Source of the DNA: Lycium barbarum
Lineage: Eukaryota > Streptophyta > Magnoliopsida > Solanales > Solanaceae
Length of the DNA: 64,000 nt
NCBI RefSeq assembly: GCF_019175385.1
Contig: NC_083342.1
Coordinates: forward strand, 122,202,376 to 122,266,375
Direction of reading: 5' to 3'
Of this stretch, positions 32,635 to 43,291 are shown piece after piece. Each line of letters opens with the position of its first letter. Position 1 is the stretch's first letter. The translations under genes and the position numbers were made by a program. A model generated the notes under the pieces. The model did no database searches. It was given only the letters and a program-made list of their open reading frames with translations, and was not told where the DNA came from.

Positions 32635-33758
32635 ATATAGGTTAACCCTTTCCAACTACTCGACTACATATGGATGGTTGCTAGGAGCCTAGGAGTAATG
32701 GTTACTCCTTCCAACTGCATTTTTAATTCTGCATTTAATGTATACAACCCCCGACATTTTAATATTCAATTTTTAGCACACCCTTCCATCCAATTCCCAT
32801 ATTGTAGGACCATTCTCTTTCAATGCTCTGATCACCTTTTTCGAATCTTTGGTGGACTACCAAGTTAATTGCCTTCACACAATTTGGGAAAAAAGATAAA
32901 GAAGTACTCCCTCCGGATAAAAAAAAAATTCACTTAGCTATTTGCATACCCCTTAAGAAACTATTCACTCCAAAAAAACTATATGTAAATTAACTAAACT
33001 ACCCCAAATTAAATAGGCATTAAAATTTGATTACATAACACTTAATAGGGATAAATCTGAAAAGATAAGGTTAATAGTTTCTTGGTTTAATAAGTGAACA
33101 CTTTTTTTGACCCAAGAAAAAAAATCTAAGTGGACACTTTTTTTTTTACCGGAGGGAGTATTTGTTAAACTGTAGTACTCAATAATTAAACACACATTTT
33201 CAGATTCTAAACTCTGACGTGTCATTTTATCTATCAAAATAAAATATTAATTATTACTCTAATTGTTTTTTCTACGTATGTGCTTATTAAAATTGTATTT
33301 CATAAAAAGATCGGGACAAAAATACGCTTTGTATATATAGATATATATACTGGCATATATAAAGATAAGTGTTTAATTAGATGATTATTAAATTAATTAT
33401 CGATTATTTTACCTAAATAATTTTCTCATACTGTACATACACTGGGTTTGTTTGAACGTCAAAATTGTTTCTAGTCGTCCCTTAATAGAATTGAGCCTTT
33501 CAGTTGGACGGTGGTTGAATAGTCGTGTAAAATTAACAACCATTGGTGTATTATATGCACAAGTTCATACATTTTTCATGTTTAATGAGAGTACCAAGTT
33601 TTTGATGTACTCTTAACAAATTGAAAAAATTTCACACCAAATAAAAAGTCTTGTTTAATCTTGATCATAATGGCATTTGAGAAATTTGACCCAAACCCAA
33701 GGGTCAACTCTCATATTCCCATCTATATATTAGAAGCCCTTTTACCGATCCATCTCAT
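32635..33758 (+). repeat. Orphan copy of the DUF538 gene promoter (1,124 bp)
   Basis: Nearly identical over its full length to 40535-41658, and the two copies have the same length. Sequence shared from atataggttaaccctttcc to ttttaccgatccatctcat, including a Stowaway MITE and the TATA box (ctatatat at about 33723). Similarity stops abruptly on both sides. The right-hand copy abuts the DUF538 gene; here no gene follows, only ~230 bases of unrelated sequence and then the PMD-carrying Mutator-like element. Scattered single-base and small indel differences show that the copies have diverged slightly. The short ORF shared by both copies (about 64 codons from 32674) is unlikely to be coding. Confidence 0.88.
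32907..33158. mobile_element. Stowaway-like MITE inside the orphan promoter copy
   Basis: Ends ctccctccgg and ccggagggag, flanked by TA on both sides; 252 bp. The same insertion sits at 40808-41058 in the other promoter copy, so it preceded the duplication. Confidence 0.8.
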
Positions 33759-34012
33759 GCTAAACTTTCTCAATTCTCCTGTAGGATTCTTTGTAAAGTG
33801 TTAATAACTAGTAACTGATATGTTCAAGGAGATAAAACTGGAGTTGTAACTAATTTGGACAAATATAGGCTTTCTCAAGTGTGGTGCAAAAATCTTGAAA
33901 GATAGGTAATTAATATTGGACCGGAGGTAGTAGTATTTCAGAGTCCGGCGCCAAAATGGCTTGTTTGTGAAGTTAATAGACAAAAATAGGATGTGTTTTT
34001 TTTTAATACCAA

Positions 34013-34540
34013 AATGGGTATTTCGTTGGTTATCCAACGAAATACCTACACTCAATACTGTTCTGGTTCGGATTGTTGCATTTCGCTATACTTGTAGCGA
34101 AATGTAACAAATAATTTTTTTTTTGCATTTCGTTTGTATTCCAACGAAATAGGATTTTTTTTTTCATATATTTCGTTTATAAAAAAACGAACTATGAATT
34201 TTTTTTTTATTTCGTTCATATAAAAACGAAATAGGAAAATATAATTTTTTTTTTTGTATTTCGTTGGTATATGGACGAAATAGGATAAAATTTTTTTTGT
34301 ATTTTGTTTATAAAAAAATGAAATAATTTTTTTTTATTTCGTTTATATAAAAACGAAATAGGAAAATATAATTTTTTTTTTTGTATTTCGTTGGTATATG
34401 AACGAAATAGGATTTTTTTTTTTTTTTGTATTTCGTTTATATAAAACCGAAATAGGATTTTTTTTTTTTTTTTTTGCATTTCTTTTATATTCCAACGAAA
34501 TAGGATTTTTTTTTTTTATTTCGTTCATATACCCTTTTTC
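34013..34540. repeat. Left array of TTTCGTT/AACGAAA palindromic units
   Basis: Roughly ten short palindromes of the form tttcgtt...aacgaaa separated by T-rich tracts. Each can fold on itself, and as a whole the array pairs with 37975-38605. Length differences in T runs make unit lengths vary. Confidence 0.85.
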
Positions 34541-35629
34541 TGCTCTCCACTTTTACCCTAAATTATTTTACCTTATCCTCTTCATTCTCCATTCTCCGTT
34601 CTTCCTCTACCTCCATTCTTCCTCTTCTTCCGTTCTTCATTCTTTTCTTCTTTTTCTACTAATCCTATTACAAAGATTCCTCAACTTTTGCTCCATAATC
34701 TTCTTCAAATTGAGGTAGTTTATTAATTTTATAAGTTTTTACATATATTTTTTTATTTAGTCATTATAAATTAGTTCACATTTATTTTTTTGATTTATTT
34801 ATATCTTATACTTAGTGTAGTAGACTATAATAAAGAAAACAAAAGTTACAAGTTTAATTAATCAATAGTTGGTAATTTCAGTCGTTGCTTCAATTAAAAA
34901 AACTTTAAAAATGTTAGTAGATTTTATTGGTCAACAAACTACAATTAAAATACTAAAAAGATCGTCGAAGCTACTGATTAAAAAGGTATAAATTTATATT
35001 ATAAAATGTTCTTTTAGTTAGTCATTTTCATAGAACAACAGTTAAAAAAAAGATGAAGAAATTGTGAGGAAAGTAAGATTGTTAAATATAGCATAAAGAT
35101 ATTTGTATCATTTGTTGGGTCATTTTCTATGTTCAAATTGTGACTAGTCATTGGAGTTTATTTTCTGTTGATAAGCATTAAGAATTTTTACTTTTCAAAT
35201 TAAAAGTATAAGATCAAGAAACTGTGAGGAAGTTGGACTTGGTTTTGAAGCTAATAGATAATTTTTTTTTTTAATACCAAAATGGGTATTTCGTTGGATA
35301 ACTAACGAAATACTGTTCCGATCCGGTAAAAAAAAATATTAACTTTCCTTGCATCCCCTCTCCAGTCATATGGTTTGTTTTAAATAGAAAAGAAGTAGTT
35401 ATATGTAAGATGAATACTACTATGACAATTAATTATGAGCTTAACCAAAAGTTTAATTACATTTCGTTGACCACATAGGGAACTGCAATTATTTTTTTAT
35501 AGTTGTACTCTTATTATTTTTTTTTCTTTTCTCACGTGATAATATATCTTATAGTTTGACCTTTGTTGACTTTCCTATTGAATATATAGTAAATAATTGT
35601 GTAATGTGTTGTAAATTATTCTAACAGCA
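34541..35629. other. AT-rich internal part of the Mutator-like element
   Basis: A pyrimidine-rich stretch (34541-34700) is followed by AT-rich DNA. At about 35255-35325 there is a broken copy of the element terminus (taccaaaatgggtatttcgt), perhaps from an earlier insertion or rearrangement. No coding potential; may contain the promoter of the PMD frame. Confidence 0.5.
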
Positions 35630-35656
35630 GTGGCTTGGTGTTGCAATGTTATAGTT

Positions 35657-36358
35657 ATGGATCGCCTCAAAGTCACTGTACATCCAGGTCTAGAAAACTA
35701 TGATTTATTAATACTCCAGCAACAGCATCGATCTCAGGCTATGTGGGATGGAAAATTGACTGGACAGAACGCGTGTTTAACTATACGTCGTGCGAATCAT
35801 GAATTCTGGAATCACGTGAGGCAATACCCTTTACATAATCGCATCCTTAATTACTTTGAGAGGTGTGGATTTAGGGGAGTTTTAGCAGTAGGTAATGTGC
35901 AGTATGATGAAGGAATCATCACTGTACTTATTGAAAGATGGCGTCCAGAGACGCATACATTTCATATGCGGACTGGCGAATGTGCCATCACACTGCAGGA
36001 TGTCGAGGTGTTATATGACATTCCCGTGGATGGCCACCCATTGGTGCAGAGAAATGTTAAAAATATAACTAAATCAACGTGGCGGGAATTGATGTACGAC
36101 CTTACTGGTTGGTTGCCCGGAGAAGAAGCAATTATAGGTAATAGCTTGTTGGTAATAACACAATTATCTAATCATTTGGAAACCTTGATTGCCAAGAATG
36201 ATATTATTGATGAACACACTAATGAGGCTGAGGTGCAAAAGAGGGTCAGGTTGTACCTGCTTTGGTTGATTGGTGGCACTATGTTCCCTGATAATACTGG
36301 TTCAAAGCTTAGTTTACACTTTTTGCTTGACATAATTCCTCATGCCGCTTGCAAATAA
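35657..36358 (+). CDS. Plant mobile domain (PMD, MAIN-like) protein, truncated
   Basis: 233 codons from the ATG at 35657 (MDRLKVTVHPGLENYD), a typical PMD opening. The frame stays open upstream to a GTG at 35630, but the ATG fits the family better. Typical PMD features follow in order: QQQHRSQAMWDG, a helix ending LNYFERCGFRGVL, LIERWRPETHTFHM, GECAITLQDVEVLYDIPVDG, and later RLYLLWLIGGTMFPD. PMD proteins occur as cellular genes (MAIN and MAIL1, needed for silencing and meristem integrity in Arabidopsis) and inside Gypsy and Mutator-type transposons. This frame stops about 230 residues into the domain, shorter than the usual 350-400, so it is probably truncated or lacks a downstream exon. It has no in-frame stops or frameshifts. 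It faces the transposase remnant at 36567-37659. Confidence 0.85.
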   Translation: MDRLKVTVHPGLENYDLLILQQQHRSQAMWDGKLTGQNACLTIRRANHEFWNHVRQYPLHNRILNYFERCGFRGVLAVGNVQYDEGIITVLIERWRPETHTFHMRTGECAITLQDVEVLYDIPVDGHPLVQRNVKNITKSTWRELMYDLTGWLPGEEAIIGNSLLVITQLSNHLETLIAKNDIIDEHTNEAEVQKRVRLYLLWLIGGTMFPDNTGSKLSLHFLLDIIPHAACK

Positions 36359-36566
36359 CCTTCCAAAATGTACCTTTGGCTTGATCTGTTTTAAATTGTT
36401 TTTTGTGGGCTATATTATAGAGTCTCACTGCACCTTTCATTTGCTTCTTGCTGTGAAATAACATACCTATTTGCATGTACAAGAAAAAATATCAACTCCT
36501 AATTACACCAATTAAAATCACAGAATTCAAAAATAATATATTATTAAAAAAATTAGTCGCACCAAA
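36359..36566. other. Gap between the converging PMD and transposase frames
   Basis: No recognisable coding sequence. The missing PMD C-terminus and MuDR catalytic core would be expected here, so this is the likely site of the large deletion. Confidence 0.5.
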
Positions 36567-37659
36567 CTAACCTGATTTGATAACTTTAGGATTACTGGAA
36601 TTCCAAAGTGCAGCCCGAACAGACCCGTTATCTCTCATGTATGCAAAATCTTCCGGTTCTACTTCTTCTGTATTATCCAAATATGGGATCAAATTTGAAT
36701 GATAATTAACACTAACATTACTGGGGGCCGCAACATCTTCATCAGAATCGTCACCGTCGGTAGACGATTGATCACCGTCCGTCCCTTCATGATCTAATGG
36801 ACTATCGCTATCCGACTCATTTATTATATCATTAGCTAAATCGTTATTGCTCACAATTTGTGTGAGTTGAGTCAATGTGGGGTTATCTTCAAAATCGTTA
36901 TGCCTATAAATAAGAAAAATTCATAGAATTTACAAGTCAAACACAATTATACAATCCATGAATAAAGTGAATAAAATATGATTATATTTACGTATCACTG
37001 TCCAATTCACTTGGACCAAGATATGAAGCGTGTCGTACATTACAATTCAAATTATGCAACTGCGTAGTAGCATTACTTGGTCCACCCGTCTCACGATTCT
37101 ATCCACTCCAATCAAAGTTATGATAGTGCGTTGAAGCCATACGACCATACTGTGTACCATAATTAGTTGTATCATTTGACTAACTACCAAATGCTACAAT
37201 TGTTTGTTGTTGAACTACACCCCTTGAAAAACCAATATTCAAACTTGGGAGATAGGTAGTACCTCCAAAATCGAACTCATTGTCGGTCGGTACTTCGACC
37301 TCGGTAGAGCGTTGAACTGTAGCATACATGTCAAGCGCCGCTATGCATATGTGATTTTTAAAAATCTCAGGACAACGAAGAAGTGACGATAAAGATTCAT
37401 CGTCTGTAATTGGCATCTCACCATAAATTGGTGAACCATCGGCTGTAAATGAACTTGGACATCGTCCGGTTATAACCACCGATGGTTCAGGATCATTTTC
37501 GAACATTTTACTCCTTAAGACGTATTGCAGACGATCATATTTTAGGGAAATTGGAAACCTTTGCCCTATTTCAGGACCACGGCTGTATCTAACCGAACCT
37601 GCTTCATACACAACTTCACCACCCCAAAATAAATACACTTTAACATGAGTTTCCGTCAT
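36567..37659 (-). pseudogene. MuDR-type transposase, N-terminal remnant
   Basis: Exon 1 (37659-36992) starts MTETHVKVYLFWGGEV, the beta-rich N-terminal domain of plant MuDR transposases. An 88-bp GT-AG intron (36991-36904) follows, then exon 2 (36903-36567) with an acidic linker (SDSDSPLDHEGTDGD) and the segment VRAALWNSSNPKVIKSG that normally precedes the MuDR DNA-binding and DDE catalytic region. That region is missing altogether. Exon 1 also has two in-frame TAG codons (37177-37179 and 37099-37101). No functional transposase can be made, so the element depends on others for movement. Confidence 0.82.
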
Positions 37660-37974
37660 CTTTTATGAAATATATGAGAGAAAAAATAAAAGTTGAAGGA
37701 TATGAAACAGATAAGAGAAAAACAATAAATGAAAGATATGAGATGGATAAAAGAAAATTGAAAGACGAAGGATATACCATAGGTAAAGATAGGACAATAT
37801 TTATAAATGGAGAAAAGTAAAAAAATTCGCAAATTAAGTCACCAAATGTAAAAGATATTATTTTGACAGCTATTCAATGCTCGTCTGAAACTGATTGAAC
37901 CAACAGAAATGAACAAAAAAAAAAAAAATTAAAACCATAGCGATATGGAGAGCAGAAAAACAGTAAAAAAAAAG

Positions 37975-38605
37975 GGTTTTTCGTTATATACGTTGTGAAA
38001 TGGAACAAAACATTTCGTTGGTATATAAACGGGAAAAAAATATTTTCCTATTTCGTTTTTATATAAATGAAATACAAAAAAAAAAAATATTTATCCTATT
38101 TCATTGGTATATGAATGAAATACAAAAAAAAAAATATTTATCCTATTTCGTTTTTATATAAACGAAATAAAAAAAATATTTTCCTATTTCGTTTTTATAT
38201 AAACGAAATACAAAAAAAATATTATCCTATTTCGTTCATATACCAACGAAATACAAAAAAAATATATATATTTTCCTATTTCGTTTTTTTATAAACGAAA
38301 TACAAAAAAAAAATTATCCTATTTCGTTCATATACCAACGAAATACAAAAAATAATAATTATATTTTCCTATTTCGTTTTTATATGAACGAAATTAAAAA
38401 AATATTTTCATATTTCATTTTTTTATAAACGAAATACAAAAAAAAAAAAACCTTATTTCGTTGGAATACAAACGAAATGCAAAAATAAATAAAAAATTAT
38501 TTGTTACATTTCGCTACAAGTGTAGCGAAATGCAACAATCTGGACCGGAACAGTGTTGATTGTGGGTATTTCGTTGGATAACCAACGAAATACCCATTTT
38601 GGTAT
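37975..38605. repeat. Right array of TTTCGTT/AACGAAA palindromic units
   Basis: Inverted counterpart of 34013-34540, with about a dozen short palindromes separated by A-rich tracts, closing with gcgaaatgcaac and aacgaaatacccattttggt. Confidence 0.85.
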
Positions 38606-38619
38606 AAAAAAACGTATCC

Positions 38620-40534
38620 GTCTCTCCTGGGCCCCTCTTGCATGCCGTGTAAATTAAAGACCACCGCTTAATTTATCTTTTGTATGCTTTGTTAAAATAG
38701 CAAAAACGTGCTTGTTATATAGTATTTCTTTTCTAGGATAAGTGTTTGAAGGTTGATTTATTCTTTAAAGTGGTTTTAATTGAATTATAAGGTTGGAAAC
38801 TATTTGTATACGCTAAAAATCGGATTTATGCTAGACCGGTGAGACCGGGAATCGAGGAAGAAAGAAACAAGCACGAGCATGAAGACTTTCTTTCGGACCG
38901 GAGGTATTGCACTAGAAGTGGTTGATCAGAAGAAAGCGGAGGAAATCGTTTGGTCCGGTTTCTCCATGGCCGAGTTGATCGTGGCCGTTAGTCCGGTTTC
39001 TCCATGGCCGAGTTGATCGTGGCCATTAGTCCGGGTGATCAGTTACAATATTTCCACGCGTCAAGACCGTTCTGCCACATTGTACTGCCAATTGTACGGG
39101 TGTCAGACTGTACGACCCAACCTTATCCTTTTAGGGTTTTCTTTATTCTAAAGGGGCTTTATGTTGTGGCAAGGCTCATAAGGCAAAACTATAAATAGGA
39201 GGCATTTCCCTACTTTTAAGGGTTAGCTTTTCAAGATCAAGAACATTGTAATAGAAAATATATTGAAGCTCTCTCTCTCTTTTAGTCCGGATCTGTGGAG
39301 TATTATTGTTTAGCTTCATTCTTCTAATATCACTATACTTAATCATCCATAGAAACATATGCGACGCATGTATTCAAGTTATTAACGCATACATTCATAT
39401 CTACAAACCATTGTACACGAATCCATATATATATATATATATATATATATTCCCTCAAAAATCAACAAAGATTAAAGTTTGCCCACATATCCTATACCTC
39501 ACTTACAAATTCAATTGATTACCTAATTTCGGAATAAACAGTATTTCATATCAATGACATTATAATATCTATGTTACTGTGTACTACTACTATAATAGTT
39601 AGAGAACATAAGATGAAGGAAAATGTAAAAGAGGAAACCATATGTTAAACCAAAACCTCAAACAACTTTGTAGTATAAAACAATTTCGTGAACTTAACAT
39701 TTTTTTCCCAAAAGTACAAGAGGAGAGGTGTAAAAAATTATTAGCACTTCGCTGGTAGGCCTACTTAGATTAGGGTTCCAAACCTCATTGCTTATACCAC
39801 CCTCTAGTGTGTAATCTACATTCTTTTAGTTAGAATTCGGTCGTATGAGAATCATTGATTCTCTTTGCTGTTAATTTCTAATCCATTTTCTTCAGCTAGT
39901 GCCCAGTAAATGCATATCCAGTAAATGCATACATGTGTCTTTATATAAATTCCTAATATTTAATCATGATTAACTGATAGTACTTTCTCCGTCTCAAATC
40001 ATTTGTCATGTTTCTCTTTTACATATCCCTTGAAAACACATTAATTAGGAGTTTTTATAAAATAAAATAAAAAATTACCCTTATTTATGTCTTAAAATAT
40101 AATCCCTCTTTATTGAATATTTATTTTATTTATGTGTCATAGTTAATGTATTTATAGTCTTCAAGAACAGTTACTACGAAGGATAAAATGAAAAAAATAA
40201 TTAATTTTATCTTGAACCTCTAAAATAATAAATAATTAAATAACTATTTTTAGAAATCATAACAAATAATTTGAGGCCAAGGGAGTATACATCTTCACTT
40301 CACTTTAATCACTTTAACTGTATTAAATTAATATGATTTGATATAACTATTGAGTATGAGAAAGTATTTATGGGGTTCGCTAGCTTGGAGGGTGCAGATG
40401 TTTTGATTTGGTTCTTGGTGTGAATGTGGTGGTTGGCATTGATTGGTCTGATAAGATTAGGCATTGTCTTAATAATTTGCTGCTTCTGAGGAAACGATGG
40501 GCTAGAAAAATAATTTGGGATTCTTCCAGCCGAA
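38620..40534. other. Intergenic spacer with a possible LTR-like stretch and a MITE
   Basis: 38830-39350 has a promoter-like organisation (ctataaatagg at about 39190, then a CT repeat near 39270) that could be an LTR fragment, but I found no paired copy. (AT)n at about 39426-39450. A Stowaway-like MITE lies at 39983-40285. No credible gene. Confidence 0.45.
39983..40285. mobile_element. Stowaway-like MITE
   Basis: Left end ctttctccgtctcaaatcat and right end atttgaggccaagggag are imperfect inverted repeats; TA flanks both sides. Confidence 0.65.
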
Positions 40535-40807
40535 ATATAGGTTAACCCTTTCCAACTACTCAGACTACATATGGATGGTTGCTAGGAGCCTAGGAGTAAT
40601 GGTTACTCCTTCCAACTGCATTTTTAATTCTGCATTAAATGTATACAACCCCCGACATTTTAATATTCAATTTTTAGCACACCCTTCCATCCAATTCCCA
40701 TATTGTAGGACCATTCTCTTTCAATGCTCTGATCACCTTTTTCGAATCTTTGGTGGACTACCAAGTTAATTGCCTTCACACAATTTGGGAAAAAAGATAA
40801 AGAAGTA

Positions 40808-41058
40808 CTCCCTCCGGATAAAAAAAAGAGTCCACTTAGCTATTTGCATACCCCTTAAGAAATTATTACTTCAAAAAAAATATATGTAAATTGATTAAAC
40901 TACCCCAAATTAAATAGGCATTAAAATTTGATTACATAACACTTAATAGGGATAAATCTGAAAAGATAAGGTTAATAGTTTCTTGGTTTAATAAGTGAAC
41001 ACTTTTTTTGACCCAAGAAAAAAAATCTAAGTGGACACTTTTTTTTGATCGGAGGGAG
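40808..41058. mobile_element. Stowaway-like MITE in the DUF538 promoter
   Basis: Ends ctccctccgg and tcggagggag with TA on both sides; 251 bp. Orthologous to the MITE at 32907-33158. Confidence 0.8.
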
Positions 41059-41622
41059 TATTTGTTAAACTGTAGTACTCAATAATTAAACACACATTTT
41101 CAGATTCTAAACTCTGACGTGTCATTTTATCTATCAAAATAAAATATTAATTATTACTCTAATTGTTTTTTCTACGTATGTGCTTATTAAAATTGTATTT
41201 CATAAAAAGATCGGGACAAAAATACGCTTTGTATATATAGATATATATACTGGTATATATAAAGATAAGTGTTTAATTAGATGATTATTAAATTAATTAT
41301 CGATTATTTTACCTAAATAATTTTCTGATACTGTACATATACTGGGATTGTTTAAACGCCAAAATTGTTTCTAGTCGTCCCTTAATAGAATTGAGCCTTT
41401 CAGTTGGGCGGTGGTTGAATAGTCGTGTAAAATTAACAACCATTGGTGTATTATATGCACAAGTTCATACATTTTTCATGTTTAATGAGAGTACCAAGTT
41501 TTTGATGTACTCTTAACAAATTGAAAAAATTTCACACCAAATAAAAAGTCTTGTTTAATCTTGATCATAATGGCATTTGAGAGATTTGACCCAAACCCAA
41601 GGGTCAACTCTCATATTCCCAT

Positions 41623-41630
41623 CTATATAT
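41623..41630 (+). promoter_or_regulatory. TATA box of the DUF538 gene
   Basis: ctatatat about 100 bases upstream of the ATG at 41729; predicts a start near 41655 and a leader of about 70 bases. Confidence 0.65.
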
Positions 41631-41728
41631 TAGAAGCCCTTTTACCGATCCATCTCATTCCACAACATTTCTTTCATTACAAATATTGTAAGCCAAAAAT
41701 CCAAGTTTAATTTTCCAGTGCAAAAAAA

Positions 41729-42241
41729 ATGTCTCTAGTGACAGATGAGATCAGGGCCAGTGCAACTGAATTCTACACTGGAAATGATATCTGCCAAGAG
41801 AAATCCAAGTTCTTGTTAACTGAAATGGGCCTCCCTAATGGCCTACTCCCTTTGCAAGACATGCTAGAATGTGGCTATGTCAAGGACACAGGCTTTGTTT
41901 GGCTCAAATCCAAGAAAAAAACTGAGCACAAGTTTGAGAAAATTGGGAGATTCGTCCAATATGCAACTGAAGTCACAGCCTATGTTGAGCTCCACAAGAT
42001 CAAGAAACTTACTGGGGTCAAAGCCAAAGAGCTACTAATTTGGCTCACACTTACTGAAATTTGTGTTGATGATCGACCAACTGGGAAAATCCATTTCAAG
42101 ACTCCAACTGGACTTTCTAGGACTTTCCCTGTATCAGCTTTTGAACTCGATGAGCCCAAAAAAGAAGTCCAAGAAGAGGTCAAAGAAGAAGTCAAAGAAA
42201 AGAGTGCTGCTGTTGCTGCAGGGGAAGTGAAAGAGGTGTAA
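41729..42241 (+). CDS. DUF538 family protein
   Basis: Intronless, 170 aa, ATG in a good plant context (aaaaaaatgtct). The DUF538 core is clear: MGLPNGLLPLQDMLECGYV, GFVWLKSKKKTEHKFEKIGR, VTAYVELHKIKKLTGVKAKE and a segment with GKIHFKTPTGLSRTFPVSAFE. Unlike many DUF538 proteins, it has no N-terminal signal peptide. The last ~28 residues are a Lys/Glu-rich tail with KEEVKEEVKE. Members of the family include SVB, linked to trichome size in Arabidopsis; lipid- or chlorophyll-related activities have been proposed, but the biochemical role is unsettled. It sits next to ICP55, as the DUF538 gene At1g09310 does in Arabidopsis (from memory). Its promoter is duplicated 7.9 kb upstream. Confidence 0.92.
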   Translation: MSLVTDEIRASATEFYTGNDICQEKSKFLLTEMGLPNGLLPLQDMLECGYVKDTGFVWLKSKKKTEHKFEKIGRFVQYATEVTAYVELHKIKKLTGVKAKELLIWLTLTEICVDDRPTGKIHFKTPTGLSRTFPVSAFELDEPKKEVQEEVKEEVKEKSAAVAAGEVKEV

Positions 42242-43291
42242 GAATAATGCTTGGCCTAATATAATTATTCTAATCTTTGCTTATTATTGAGGAAAAAAAA
42301 GTTTTATTTTGATCAAAAAAGTTGTTGTACTACTTAAGTTGAGGATGATGATCATCTATCCATCTTGATGTACTCATCAAGTGGCTAATTATATCATCTC
42401 TTCCTTGAATTTAGTGACATTATTAATAAACTTAATTAAATCAAGCGTTTATTTTCGGGAGTCTTGGTCATATTTCCTTATCATGATGCTTATTTGGGAA
42501 TCTCTTAATTTATGCTTAATTTCAACTTTATGTATTTTGTTGATTACTATGACCTTCCCAGTTTGTCGTGTTTATGTAGTATGAATGAATTTCTCAAATG
42601 ATCATTCAACTTGATGAATTTATCCAAGTCACTTTTCTTTGTTCTGTATCAATAAAGTCACTTAACTAGATCAGTTGTTTCTCTAAAAATCAATCACGCC
42701 GGAAAGTCAAAAGTAACCACCGAAAAACTACCTTGTTTAATAACTTGTTGCCATTGAGATTGAAACTAGCTTGTAAGACTCGGAAATGAAGGGAAGTAAA
42801 GCTGATGAAAAGAGCCTGAGAGGTCTGCATCTGAAAGATTGATCTCAGAAATTGTTCTACCAATATTGCAGAAAATAGCTGTCCGATTACACAAAGTCTC
42901 TCAGATTGGAAATAGACCATGAATTCAAGAAAGAACACTACTAAAGAAATCACTAGTTTTCTACTGAAAAATGTTCGGTGGCTATTTCTCACTGAATGTC
43001 GGTGGCAAAAAATCTAAATAGTAGTGTTTTCACATGAAAAAATAAAAAAAATTATTTCTCAACTTTTCAATATGAACGTGTTTTCTCACCATACGTTTTT
43101 CCATTGATATTGTTCGATGGGAATGAGGTGAAAAAATTATATTTTATAGTATAAATTTACCATTGATGTTGACAGGAAAAACCTAGCTCTGTTTCTAGTA
43201 GTGGCACTAGAAGATAAGTTAATCTTCCATTGGACAAGAGCTTCAGCTTCAATTGTTATTGATGATGTGGTCCGCAATTATAATTATGAAA
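42242..43291. other. DUF538 3' region and a CACTA-like fragment
   Basis: The 3' UTR probably ends within 200-300 bases. 42936-43203 starts cactactaaagaaatcac and ends tttctagtagtg, the inverted ends typical of CACTA (CMC) transposons. No gene seen. Confidence 0.5.
42936..43203. mobile_element. CACTA-like non-autonomous element
   Basis: Begins cactacta and ends tagtagtg, with subterminal copies of the string tcggtggc. The flanking triplets are gaa and gca, so a 3-bp duplication is only partly supported. Confidence 0.5.

Larger units (their letters stand above)
33989..38619. mobile_element. Mutator-like element with long palindromic ends carrying a plant mobile domain gene
   Basis: Long inverted ends: the left 34003-34170 (taccaaaatgggtatttcgt, ttgttgcatttcgct, tagcgaaatgtaacaaat) is mirrored by 38450-38605. 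Both ends then run into arrays of short palindromes built from tttcgttggtatatgaacgaaa-like units (to about 34540 on the left and from about 37975 on the right). Inside, a PMD reading frame (plus strand) converges with the N-terminal part of a MuDR-type transposase (minus strand). A further partial terminal copy lies at about 35255-35325. A 9-bp target duplication could not be found, so the outer limits (set at the last shared bases, ggat/atcc) are uncertain by about 15 bases. The transposase catalytic core is absent. Confidence 0.78.
40535..41658 (+). promoter_or_regulatory. Promoter region of the DUF538 gene (duplicated at 32635-33758)
   Basis: The 1.1-kb region directly upstream of the DUF538 leader, with the TATA box ctatatat at 41623-41630. 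The boundary of the duplication (41658) lies about 30 bases after the TATA box, at the expected transcription start. It carries the same MITE insertion as the orphan copy. Confidence 0.8.

Noticed and set aside
32674..32868. 64-codon ORF found identically at 40577-40769
   Set aside because: It recurs only because the promoter region is duplicated; it starts within promoter DNA and has no protein-like features.
34216..34718. Several Lys/Ile/Phe-rich ORFs (61-106 codons)
   Set aside because: They translate the T/A-rich palindrome arrays of the Mutator-like element and change frame with every run; not genes.
33919..38910. 12-bp match ggaccggaggta outside both ends of the PMD-carrying element as its target duplication
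   Set aside because: The two copies lie about 70 and 280 bases outside the mirrored ends, too far and unequal to be a target duplication.
38720..39540. Possible solo LTR flanked by agtatttc
   Set aside because: The short flanks match, but the ends are not TG...CA and no second copy exists in the window.
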